A stretch of 64,000 nt of DNA from Paenibacillus sp. EZ-K15. Its GTDB lineage: Bacteria > Bacillota > Bacilli > Paenibacillales > Paenibacillaceae. Below the pieces are notes generated by a model. It searched no databases. It was not told the DNA's origin and worked only from the letters and a program-made list of their open reading frames with translations. The stretch spans positions 537,649 through 601,648 of the forward strand of contig NZ_PDHM01000016.1 of assembly GCF_002573715.1 (NCBI RefSeq). The letters are read 5' to 3'. Made by a program: the position numbers and the translations under genes. This document shows, in pieces, positions 35,245-44,100 of the stretch. The number at the start of each line of letters is the position of its first letter. The first letter of the stretch is position 1.

Positions 35245-36699
35245 ATGAGATTATTTGAAGTACTTTTAGTTCTATCCTGTTTCGCTTTACTCGTCGATCT
35301 ATTGTTTATTAAAAGAAGTGCAAAGAAAACAGGAGTGGGTTTGGGTATAGGAAGTAGCGTTATATTCGTAGTTCAATTGTTAGTTGAGGGATACAGATGG
35401 CAGTTGCTTTTGGTATATATCATGACGGCGCTATTCATACTTATCGTTATATTCAGACATTCCGAAAAGATGGTGAATCTAAAAATAGGGAAGTTGTTGA
35501 AATATAGTTTATCTTCCTTAATCGTCATTCTACTTGTGATATCTACTGGCTTGTCTGTGTACTTACCTGTCTTTCATTTGCCGAAGCCGGATGGTCCAGA
35601 GAAAGTGGGTACTCAAACCTTTCATTTTACGGATCAGAACAGAGATGAAGTCTTAACTGAAGATCAAAGTGATAAGAGAGAACTAATGGTTCAAGTATGG
35701 TATCCTACTGAAAACATTAATAACAACAAGCGTGACACGCTGTTTCCAAAAGATAAAGAGAGGTTCAGAAAGTATATTCAGAGCTTCGCTACTTCTTTAA
35801 AACTGCCTGAATTTGTGCTCGACTACTGGAAGTATAGTCAAACCAACTCTTATGAAAATGTAGAAATATTACCTTCTGCAAGTCCTTATCCCGTGGTACT
35901 ACTATCTCATGGAATGGGAACCAGTAGAGTTCTACAAGCATCACAGGCCGAGAATCTGGCCAGTCATGGGTTTATCGTAGTCACAATCGATCATACGTAT
36001 AGCACCTTTGCTACCCTTTTTCCGGATGGCCGTGTAACGGGCTATACAACAAAGATGACAACCATAGATGAGCGCAGAGAAATTGGGGATATATGGACAA
36101 AAGACGTGGAGTTTGTAATCAATCAAATCGAAAAGCTGAATTCAGGTGCAATTGAAAGTCAATTCAAAGGGAAAATTGATTTAAATAACATAGGCGCGAT
36201 GGGGCATTCTTTTGGGGGGGCAACCGCGTTTAATGCAACGTATTTAGATCACAGAATCAAGGCCGGGGTTAATATGGACGGGTCACTGAATGAAGTAGAA
36301 AATAGAGATGATATAAACAAGCCGTTTATGTTCATGAGATCGGGAAGCTTTAAAGACTGGTTAGTCAATTTTGAAAATGATAGAAATTCGGATAACGAAG
36401 TAAATAAATTTCTTTCAGATGAGCTGCACATTATGAAAAATGTTATCGAACATGGGGGAAATGTGATTTATGTAGAAGGAACCCAGCACTTCAATTTCAC
36501 GGACCTTCAATTCTATTCGGAGTTGGTTAAACTGACCGGGATCACAGGAGACATCAATGGTAAAAGAGGATCAAGCATCATAAATCAATATGTACTCGAT
36601 TTCTTTAATAAGCAACTGAAAGGAACGGGCGGAAATCTGATTCAGGGACCGAGCGACATGTATCCAGAGGTGAAATTTATAGAGCAGGGAGACCTCTAA
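35245..36699 (+). CDS. Membrane protein with PAF-acetylhydrolase-like domain
   Basis: The 484-residue protein has four N-terminal membrane helices (about residues 1-110) and a large extracellular hydrolase domain like platelet-activating-factor acetylhydrolase isoform II. LLSHGMGTSR lies at the oxyanion hole, MGHSFGG carries Ser322, and EGTQHFNFTD holds the catalytic His. PAF-AH-like bacterial enzymes cut short acyl esters. I chose ATG 35245, preceded by AGAGAGGAATT; the frame extends 29 codons upstream through the terminator at 35167, so the longer form is unlikely. It is the third surface hydrolase in a row. Confidence 0.85.
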   Translation: MRLFEVLLVLSCFALLVDLLFIKRSAKKTGVGLGIGSSVIFVVQLLVEGYRWQLLLVYIMTALFILIVIFRHSEKMVNLKIGKLLKYSLSSLIVILLVISTGLSVYLPVFHLPKPDGPEKVGTQTFHFTDQNRDEVLTEDQSDKRELMVQVWYPTENINNNKRDTLFPKDKERFRKYIQSFATSLKLPEFVLDYWKYSQTNSYENVEILPSASPYPVVLLSHGMGTSRVLQASQAENLASHGFIVVTIDHTYSTFATLFPDGRVTGYTTKMTTIDERREIGDIWTKDVEFVINQIEKLNSGAIESQFKGKIDLNNIGAMGHSFGGATAFNATYLDHRIKAGVNMDGSLNEVENRDDINKPFMFMRSGSFKDWLVNFENDRNSDNEVNKFLSDELHIMKNVIEHGGNVIYVEGTQHFNFTDLQFYSELVKLTGITGDINGKRGSSIINQYVLDFFNKQLKGTGGNLIQGPSDMYPEVKFIEQGDL

Positions 36700-36747
36700 C
36701 CGATCATGTCCGACGGAGTAGAGTGACGCTGTAGCATTTTTTGCTTG

Positions 36748-36764
36748 TTCATATTCGGTTCATG
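36748..36764 (+). promoter_or_regulatory. TTCATA box, copy 3 (before decayed genes)
   Basis: TTCATA at 36748 and TTCATG at 36759, 11 bp apart, with the same TTGTTCATATTC start as copy 2. No intact gene follows; the next 200 bp are gene remnants. Confidence 0.6.
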
Positions 36765-36782
36765 GTCGAGAGCGTTAGCGGC

Positions 36783-36890
36783 ATGGGTTTTACAGCATGT
36801 ATACACAAATATTTTACAGATCCGCTGGACATGAAGCATACCAAAACTCCACAGGATCTGAAGTTGGCCGGAATCTACTCCCCTCTGTAA
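36783..36890 (+). pseudogene. Remnant of a serine hydrolase (beta-lactamase-like)
   Basis: A 35-codon frame reads [18 protein letters not shown] and then LAGIYSPL before a stop. The PLxMKHT segment is typical of class C beta-lactamase/serine-hydrolase proteins, but the rest of such a protein is absent. Read as an internal piece of a decayed gene; no active product is expected. Confidence 0.5.
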
Positions 36891-36892
36891 CC

Positions 36893-36964
36893 AAATTCAA
36901 AGAAATAGCTGAAAACTTTAGAGAATTTATGAAAGAAGTAAAAGGAGTACCGCCAACCATTTAA
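36893..36964 (+). pseudogene. Remnant C-terminus of a third alpha/beta hydrolase
   Basis: This frame reads KFKEIAENFREFMKEVKG and ends in PPTI and a stop. It matches the last residues of hydrolase 2 (LFKEIAEDVRAFMNEAK) and hydrolase 1 (SKEIAEKFMSFMGG). Only the tail survives, behind a copy of the shared promoter box and before an intact terminator. Confidence 0.6.
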
Positions 36965-36983
36965 CGTTATCTTAACTATCCAT

Positions 36984-37028
36984 AACGGATGACTTTACAG
37001 TATTCAATGTAAAGTTATCCGTTTTTTT
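36984..37028 (+). terminator. Terminator after the hydrolase remnant
   Basis: AACGGATGACTTTAC pairs with GTAAAGTTATCCGTT (one G-U pair) and is followed by seven T. It lies 20 bp after the stop of the remnant, as it would in an intact gene. Confidence 0.85.
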
Positions 37029-37244
37029 GTTTCTTTAAAGACTATTTAACCACACTATTTTTTGAGTTATTAAAATTACGTAGTATGATCTATGATAAAA
37101 TTTGATAATCAAAAAATTCCCTGTTTTATTTCGGTTTTACTTATTGTGCTATCGGTTTAGGTTAGTGGAAGAAAATAGTGAAACATAGAATGATAATATC
37201 AAATTAAAAAGAAACAAAATATTTATTATGAGGGAGTACTTCAA

Positions 37245-38114
37245 ATGAGTGTATACAAAAAACCGAAAAATAATTTAGTAGCACTTGAAGAACGGGATAT
37301 ACCTGGGTTAATTGCACTTTCAGCTACAGTTGGATGGGATTATGATGAACATGAAATTCAAACAGTAATGTCATCTGGTAAAGTTTACGGACACAAGAAT
37401 ATGGAGGGGGAAATTGTATCCAGTGCAGCAATTATTCCGTACGGGTCAGGCCTAGCATCTATTGGTATGGTCATTGTTCATCCGGATTACAGGGGTAAAG
37501 GGCTTGGAAGAAAAGTAACACAAAAATGTTTAGATTCTGTTTCAGACGATACCACGGTTATGTTAATTGCGACAGATGAAGGAAAACCAATGTATGAGAG
37601 CATGGGGTTTTGTTTGATGGATTGTGTTCATAAATATCTTTGTGACAGCTATCTTTCGATAGAGCAAAACAATAATTTAGATTTGGAAATAACTCATATG
37701 CATGAAGAGAATTTACCTCAAATTGTGAGGTTAGATAAGAATGCATTTGGTGAGGAAAGAAAGACTTTTCTTATCCATCGAATTAAGCAGGCAAAAGAAG
37801 CACTTGTCGTCAAAGGTTCCGATGGAACGATCATAGGGTTTGCCTTGTCTGTTTTAGGACCTATTAATCTAATTTTAGGACCTATTGTAGCCCCTAATGA
37901 TCATATAGCATCTTTATTAATTGATAAATTGGCTAATAATCATCAAGGTAAGTTAAGAATCGATGTTCCATCAGGGAATGAGGCTTTTATGTCTCATTTG
38001 GAAAAGTATGGTTTCACAAAAGTAGGTCAACCTCCTATAATGATTAAAAATTCAAAGCAATTACCATCACGTAATAAAGCATTATATGGAATAGCTGCAC
38101 AGATTTTTGGATAA
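37245..38114 (+). CDS. GNAT family N-acetyltransferase
   Basis: The 289-residue protein has an N-terminal GNAT domain with the acetyl-CoA motif VHPDYRGKGLGRKV at about residues 78-91, then a second acetyltransferase-like half (about 145-270) ending in YGFTKVGQPPIM. This two-part layout resembles the Acetyltransf_18-type group. The substrate is unknown. The gene is visibly richer in A and T than its neighbours, with many AAA, AAT and TTA codons, which suggests it came in by transfer. Confidence 0.85.
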   Translation: MSVYKKPKNNLVALEERDIPGLIALSATVGWDYDEHEIQTVMSSGKVYGHKNMEGEIVSSAAIIPYGSGLASIGMVIVHPDYRGKGLGRKVTQKCLDSVSDDTTVMLIATDEGKPMYESMGFCLMDCVHKYLCDSYLSIEQNNNLDLEITHMHEENLPQIVRLDKNAFGEERKTFLIHRIKQAKEALVVKGSDGTIIGFALSVLGPINLILGPIVAPNDHIASLLIDKLANNHQGKLRIDVPSGNEAFMSHLEKYGFTKVGQPPIMIKNSKQLPSRNKALYGIAAQIFG

Positions 38115-38292
38115 CTTTGATATTCAACGAACGGGTGCGTTATTAATTAACACATTATAAATGGTTAAACTTTATTTAAACCAATATTACATTGAATACA
38201 TGTGAATGATGTGGGAACCGTTGATATTTCAATTGTTCTCACATCAAAGTTAAGATAATTAACGAAAAATACGCTTAGGATGATCGATAGTT

Positions 38293-38342
38293 AAAAAGCC
38301 GGGTTTTCCTACTTTAAGGAATCCGGCTTTTTAGTATTATTC
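38293..38342. terminator. Bidirectional terminator
   Basis: AAAAAGCCGG and CCGGCTTTTT outer arms with a second inner pairing (TTCCT/AGGAA) lie between the convergent GNAT and anti-sigma genes. Confidence 0.85.
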
Positions 38343-38369
38343 AACGGCTTTTGAAGCCCTGTCAACTCG

Positions 38370-39425
38370 TTATTTCTTTGATGGTGTTACCGTTTTGTAT
38401 TCAATAACTTGTAATACTTTTGGTTCAATAGCTTTTAACATTTGCTCATTTGAAAGGTTGCTTTTAGGAACATCGCCATTAGCTTCACCTTGCATTTGTA
38501 AATCAACCTGTGTTTTTGCAATGACATCTATTACTTGCTGCTTCGAGACATGTTTAGCTGTTGCAATCTCCACTACAGATTTACCTTTTGCTAATTCTTG
38601 TTTTAATTCGGTTGCGCTCATGTTAAGTAAAGAAAACAGTTTATCATCGTTTAAATAGGCATCTGCAAAATAATCAGGTTTACCATTAGAAGAGAAGAAA
38701 CCTTCTACTTTAGCGTTTGAAGATACAGTCTCGCCTCCAATCAGTGAAACACTGATTGAATTGCCTTGGACGAATACCTGGTAGAGCGGTGTTTTGGATC
38801 CCTTTTGGGAGTAGTTCAGCATCAACGTTTTTTGATCCGGGTTCTCCATTTGCTCCATAGCAAACTCATACTCTTCGATATTGCCATACATTTTATTTAT
38901 GAGAAGATCAACCTTCGATTTGATGTCCTGATCGGTTAAAGCAGTGAGTGGCTTCTCCTTAGGCTCCCAATTCTCTTGAATCACGTGTTCAACCTCACCC
39001 GTCGTACTGTTTGTATGAAGGGTGATTTTTTTGCCGATTCCCCCTTTTTCCTGGAGGATGATGCTGGTTTGGACACCTTGAACGTTGCTTGCCTCGATAA
39101 TCTCAAACGATTTTGTTTCAGGAAATGCGCGATACAGCTTCTCAAGTGTTGCTTTGCCAACCTCATCCGTCTTGACTTGTTCAGCCGTCATCGGTATTCT
39201 AGTCAGCATTTCAATCAGAGTAGGTGCCGCAAATGCTGCGGTTGGAATCAAAATCGCAGTTGTAACGATTCCAGCAATTAGTCGTTTTTTCATAGGTTTC
39301 CCGCTCCTTTTTTGTTGCAAATATTGTGAATAGGATCGTGCTATTCGGTTGGAAATTGCCGGTGGGCAATCTATCGTTTCTGCTTCTTTGTGCAGATGTT
39401 CACGGATATTGCGTTCAATAGTCAT
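38370..39425 (-). CDS. Membrane anti-sigma-type protein paired with an ECF sigma factor
   Basis: The 351-residue protein has a cytoplasmic N-terminus of about 47 residues, one membrane helix (LIAGIVTTAILIPTAAFA) and a long extracytoplasmic part without a recognised enzyme domain. Its ATG at 39425 overlaps the sigma-factor stop by 11 bp, the usual arrangement for a sigma factor and its membrane anti-sigma. No zinc-binding HxxxCxxC motif is seen, so it is not a ZAS-type anti-sigma. The role as anti-sigma rests on position and topology. Confidence 0.7.
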   Translation of the reverse strand: MTIERNIREHLHKEAETIDCPPAISNRIARSYSQYLQQKRSGKPMKKRLIAGIVTTAILIPTAAFAAPTLIEMLTRIPMTAEQVKTDEVGKATLEKLYRAFPETKSFEIIEASNVQGVQTSIILQEKGGIGKKITLHTNSTTGEVEHVIQENWEPKEKPLTALTDQDIKSKVDLLINKMYGNIEEYEFAMEQMENPDQKTLMLNYSQKGSKTPLYQVFVQGNSISVSLIGGETVSSNAKVEGFFSSNGKPDYFADAYLNDDKLFSLLNMSATELKQELAKGKSVVEIATAKHVSKQQVIDVIAKTQVDLQMQGEANGDVPKSNLSNEQMLKAIEPKVLQVIEYKTVTPSKK

Positions 39426-39990
39426 TGATCTCTTCCATCCTTTCTGGGGGGAGATTCCATATGTTTTTTCGAAGTGCCTGGAGGCCCGCATGATATCTGG
39501 ACTTGACTGTACCCACTGGAATTTCGAGCAATGTCGCGATTTCCTCCAGCGTATAGTCGTGAAAAAAGCGGAGGATCATCACCGTTCGCTGTTTATCAGT
39601 CAATTTTTGCATTCCCTCCGATATCATTTGGTTCGTGCCGTCCATCAACACAGATGGTTGATCCCAATGCGACTCTTCCCGAGAGAAGGAACGGATGCGT
39701 TCAAAAATTCGGAATCTCCGCCAGCGCTTGACCCGAAATCTCTGCACTTGACGGATGACCAAGCCGTGCAGCCAGAAATGGAAAGGTCGATTCGTATCGT
39801 AATTGGCAAGTGACGTCCACATTTGCATATAAATCTCATTCATGACATCTTCCCGATCCTGCTGATGATCCACCAGAAAGGAAACGGTTCGGTAGACGTC
39901 CTGATAGGTGGCATCATACATCGTATGAAACGCCTGTTGATCACCGTCTTTCATTTGTTTGAGTAATTCGTACATATAATCACTTTGCAT
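39415..39990 (-). CDS. ECF-type RNA polymerase sigma factor
   Basis: The 191-residue protein has sigma region 2 (YRTVSFLVDHQQDREDVMNEIYMQM) and region 4 (LTDKQRTVMILRFFHDYTLEEIATLLEIPVGTVKSR). Regions 1 and 3 are missing, as in ECF factors. An AGGAGGG precedes the ATG. It is co-transcribed with the membrane anti-sigma gene and divergent from a secreted protein gene, a probable target. The GAACCTTTTT element upstream suggests it drives its own expression. Confidence 0.9.
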   Translation of the reverse strand: MQSDYMYELLKQMKDGDQQAFHTMYDATYQDVYRTVSFLVDHQQDREDVMNEIYMQMWTSLANYDTNRPFHFWLHGLVIRQVQRFRVKRWRRFRIFERIRSFSREESHWDQPSVLMDGTNQMISEGMQKLTDKQRTVMILRFFHDYTLEEIATLLEIPVGTVKSRYHAGLQALRKNIWNLPPERMEEINDY

Positions 39991-40021
39991 TCAGAGGGCC
40001 CTCCTGGGTAAGCAGCTTACA

Positions 40022-40053
40022 CCCTATATTGTCTCTCGATCACAAAAAGGTTC
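40022..40053 (-). promoter_or_regulatory. Candidate autoregulated ECF promoter
   Basis: On the minus strand GAACCTTTTT (40053-40044) has the AAC core of ECF -35 elements, followed after a typical spacer by ACAATATAGGG (40032-40022) as possible -10. It lies upstream of the sigma gene. Confidence 0.4.
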
Positions 40054-40216
40054 GGTGTTTTATTTATTTTTTTCGAGAACGAGTAGGACAACCAGGCTAC
40101 TTAACTATTATACAGTCCGGTTACATTCGACTATTCAGCTAGGTGTTAATGTCACGAAAGCCTTGATCGGTATTGTTATATATATTGAAAAAAGAAACCA
40201 CAAGGAGAAATGACCT

Positions 40217-40963
40217 ATGAACAAAAGTATGAAAATAACGGTTGCTGCGCTAAGCGGTGTATTGATGCTGGGCGCCATGAATATTGCCGCGGAGGCAGCA
40301 CCAGGTAAATCTGCAAGTACGGCAGCCGCTGTGAGCAAAGTGGCACAACTGGAAAAGGAGGAAATAGCCAGAATTAGTAAATTGCTTGAGGAGAATCCGA
40401 ATGACTCTTATATGGTATACGTAAGCAATGAACTGACCAATGGAAAAGGTCTAGAGACTTTCGCTATGGGGAACATTCATCCAGAGTACAATACCTATGA
40501 TGATTATTGGAAGAAAGCCTCTACTTTAAAAGAACCGGTACTGAAAGAGTCGAATAAACTGCCAGAGAATTATAGCTTTGTATCGGGGGAAATACTCGGT
40601 CCATACAGCAGTGAATATCATAATGAATTGAAGGCAGAAGCTAAAAAGCTGAAAAAGCAAGTTCATTCCAAAAAAGTGAATTGGACGAATTCAAGCATGA
40701 TTTCATTACAATATAAGAACGGAACCGATTATGTTAAATTCCAAAGCACACGACTTGATCCGAAAGATAAGAAGCAGAAAGGGTATACCTATATAACTGC
40801 TGAGGAAGTGAAAAAGAAACATCCCAAGCTTGGTAAGGAATTTATAACCAACACGCTTTCCTGGATCGAAAATGGCAAGTCATTCAGCATCTCAACCAAT
40901 CCGGGTAATCCGTTGACAGAAGAAGACCTGATTAAAATGGCTAAAACGGCGGTCAAAAAGTAA
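40217..40963 (+). CDS. Exported protein of unknown function
   Basis: The 248-residue precursor has a signal peptide (MKITVAALSGVLMLGAMNIA, AEA cleavage site) and a lysine-rich mature part. The last 100 residues (MISLQYKNGTDYVKFQSTRLD ... SWIENGKSFSIS) resemble the DUF4367/MucB-like ligand domains found on regulators of ECF sigma factors. It is divergent from the ECF sigma operon, so it may be controlled by that sigma factor or sense the same stress. Function unknown. Confidence 0.7.
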   Translation: MNKSMKITVAALSGVLMLGAMNIAAEAAPGKSASTAAAVSKVAQLEKEEIARISKLLEENPNDSYMVYVSNELTNGKGLETFAMGNIHPEYNTYDDYWKKASTLKEPVLKESNKLPENYSFVSGEILGPYSSEYHNELKAEAKKLKKQVHSKKVNWTNSSMISLQYKNGTDYVKFQSTRLDPKDKKQKGYTYITAEEVKKKHPKLGKEFITNTLSWIENGKSFSISTNPGNPLTEEDLIKMAKTAVKK

Positions 40964-41030
40964 AAAAAATAACCATATTAAGTTTTAAATTGATATAGAA
41001 TACAAATATAAAAGGTTTTGAGTGAAATAG

Positions 41031-41071
41031 GGTGCAAGTAGGAAAAAAATCTTCCTACTTGCACCTTTTTG
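41031..41071 (+). terminator. Terminator after the exported protein gene
   Basis: Perfect 14-bp arms (GGTGCAAGTAGGAA and complement) around a 7-nt loop, followed by T5. Confidence 0.9.
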
Positions 41072-41094
41072 TAATATTATAGAAATGTTCATAT

Positions 41095-41112
41095 AAAGTA
41101 AGCGTTTACTTT
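41095..41112. promoter_or_regulatory. cre-like / LacI-family operator upstream of the GH20 gene
   Basis: AAAGTAAGCGTTTACTTT is an almost perfect dyad around a central CG. The core GTAAGCGTTTAC matches CcpA cre sites at most positions. It lies about 80 bp before the hexosaminidase start, fitting carbon-catabolite control. Confidence 0.6.
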
Positions 41113-41191
41113 GGAGGTTGCGCATTGAAAAGGAGGGGTGAATTCAGAATTAATACGTATATTTCAATACTAGATAATATGGAGGGAACTG

Positions 41192-44100
41192 ATGAAGAAA
41201 ACCGTTTATATCAAGATCGTTTGTCTACTGTTGAGTTTGGTTGTAGGGATGACTTCGGCATTTGTGGCAGTTCAACCTGCAAGCGCACAGGCGAAGACGA
41301 AACAAGAGAGCGGGAATGTTGAAAGCAGCGATACTGGCGCAATCATAACCTTTCCTGACAATAAGAATGACACGCCACCAAGCGTTACAGATGTCGTGTA
41401 TGACAAGGACGGCACTATAATGCCCAATGGACAATCGGATGATGAAGCGGCTCGCCTCCTTGCAGAGGCAACATTCAGCGGGACGAATCTTGCCCTGAAT
41501 GCTCCAGCTTTTTCATCGGGTAATGAAGTGGATTATTTGACGCCTGACTTGGCGGTTGACGGCAAGGGCAATACAAGATGGTCCTCGGCTATAGAAGACG
41601 ATCAGTGGTTCTATGTTGATCTGGGCGAGAAGAAATCGTTCGACCGAGTGGTCATTCGCTGGCAAACTCCAGCCGATACATACAAGATTCTTGTGTCGGA
41701 TGACGCTCAGACCTGGGTCAATGTCAAGGACAATGACGGAATTATCCAAAGCAAGGGAGGAGTGGAAACCGTCGATTTCCCTTCGCTTGAGGCTCGTTAC
41801 GTAAAATTCCAGGGCATTAAGCGAGCGCCTGTCGAAGGAACGCTGTACGGCTATTCTTTTTATGAATTTGAAGTGTATCAGTTGAATGATTTGCAATCTG
41901 TAATCGATAAGGTTGCGGGTGTTCTGAACGTGCAAGCCGGACAAACCAAGCTGGATTGGTCTGCAGCAGAGGTGCCGGTTGGATACAGTGTAAGTGTATA
42001 TGGAAGCGACAGGCTCCCTGTCGTTGACCTCGAAGGAAATATCCGTACGCCGCTTGTAGACGCCAAGGTGAATCTGATCATCCAAGTGGAGGATCTGAAC
42101 CAACCGGATCGGAAACTACTATCGGACAATATGACCGTCATCGTTCCGGGCTTGCATGAGCAAACACCGGATCGCAATGCCGAGCCGGATGTCATCCCTT
42201 CACTGCGTGAGTGGTATGGAGACTCTGGCAATTACACATTAACCGAATCCTCGCGCATTGTGGTGGATCCGAAGGATGAATCGGTATTGCGCAAGGCAGC
42301 GGAGATCACACGCGATGATCTGTTGGATCTCACAGGCTATGAGCTGGAAGTGACAGCAGGGCAGCCGCGAACCGGTGATCTCTACCTAGCTATTGATCCG
42401 TCCTTGTCCTGGCTTGGGGATGAAGGGAATGTGTTCAAGGTGAGCGAGTACGTTTCAATTACCTCATCTTCGGCGACAGGATCCTTCTTCGGCACGAGAA
42501 CGGCGCTCCAAATCATCAAGCAGAACGAGGATCGCACGATTCCGCGCGGGGAAGCGAGGGATTACCCGAAGTATGAGAAGCGGGGACTTATGATCGACGT
42601 TGCCCGCAAATATTTTACGATCGATTTCCTGCGGGACTATGTAAAGCAGTTGTCTTGGTACAAAATGAATATGTTTCAAATCCACTTGAACGATGATGTA
42701 GGGACTCCGTTCGCGGATGGAACGACGGCAGCATATCGCTTGGAGAGCACCATGTATCCCGGACTTGCAAGCGGGAACGGGCACTACACGAAGCAAGAAT
42801 TCAAGGAGCTGCAATGGATGGCTATGGATTATGGCATCAACGTGGTTCCGGAAATTGATACGCCTGGACATTCCCGCGCATTCACTTCCTATAATCCGGC
42901 ACTCGGGGATGAGCGGGGATTGGATATTTCCAAGCCCGAAACGGTGGAATTTGTCAAAAGCTTGTTCAATGAATACTTGGATGGAAGCGATCCGACCTTT
43001 GTCGGGCCTGAAGTGCACATCGGCACGGATGAATACTGGGGACCGGATATCGAGCGATTCCGTTGGTACATGGACACCCTTGTGAAGCATATCAATAGCA
43101 AGGGCAAGCATCCGATCATGTGGGGAGGCTTGACCATGTACAACGGGACCACACCGATCAGTAATGATGCAACGATGGGAATCTGGTATGAACCGTATGG
43201 TGCACCGCAGCAGGCCGTGGATCTCGGTTATGACGTCATCAACTCCCAAAATGTCTTTTTGTATATCGTGCCTACGCTCTATGGGAATTACTTGAACTCG
43301 CAATTCCTATATAACGAGTGGGAGCCGAACAAATGGGAGAACACAACGCTACCGCTTGGCCATCCGCGCGTGAAGGGCGGCATGTTCTCGATGTGGAATG
43401 ACTTGTCCGATGCGAACAGCGTATCCATGGACGATGCGCATATCCGTTTAATGCCTGGAATCCAGGTGGTCGCAGAGAAGATGTGGACCGGAACGAGAGA
43501 CGACAAGTCCTTCTCCCAATTCGAACAGCGGACGAAGATTCTTGGCGATGCGCCGAATGCTGACCGTTCTCACAAAATTACAGTGAACAATCAAGATCAT
43601 CTGGTCATGAAATATTTGTTCGAGCAAAGCTTCAAAGATGATTCAGGCAACGGCTTTGACGGAAAAGGCGTCAATGTCGATATAACGGGCGGCAAGTACC
43701 AGCAGGGTGTTCGCTTCAATGGAGGAAAGAGTTATATCGAAACGCCGGTGGATGCGATTGGGTTCGGGTGGACCGCCTCCATGTGGATTAAGCCCGACAA
43801 GAACAATCCCGATGATGCCGTATTGATGGAATCGCCTGCAGGAACTTTGAAGCTGAAGCAAGGTAAGACTGGAAAGCTCGGATTTACCAAGGAGCATTAT
43901 GACAGTACCTTTAACTATGTTGTCCCGGAAGATAAGTGGACGCATATTTTGCTGAAGGGCGATGACAAAGGCGTATCGCTATTCGTCAATCTTGACGAAT
44001 ATGTTGAACGGCTGGAAATGCAATATCCGAAAATGCACACGCTCGTCCTGCCTACGCTGCGAATCGGCAGCGAGACGAACGCGTTTAAGGGTGTACTGGA

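Larger units (their letters stand above)
36700..37244. other. 545-bp gap without an intact gene
   Basis: The gap contains the third TTCATA box, the two remnants, the terminator at 36984, and then an AT-rich stretch. In that stretch TTGAGT at 37062 and TATGAT at 37084 (16-bp spacing) form a weak candidate promoter for the GNAT gene. I see nothing else in it. Confidence 0.6.

Noticed and set aside
38370..39491. Upstream start of the anti-sigma protein at 39491
   Set aside because: The extra residues overlap the sigma gene in another frame; ATG 39425 with an 11-bp overlap is the natural coupled start.
42464..43303. 279-codon minus-strand frame inside the GH20 gene
   Set aside because: Shadow of a high-GC-third-position gene; no start context.
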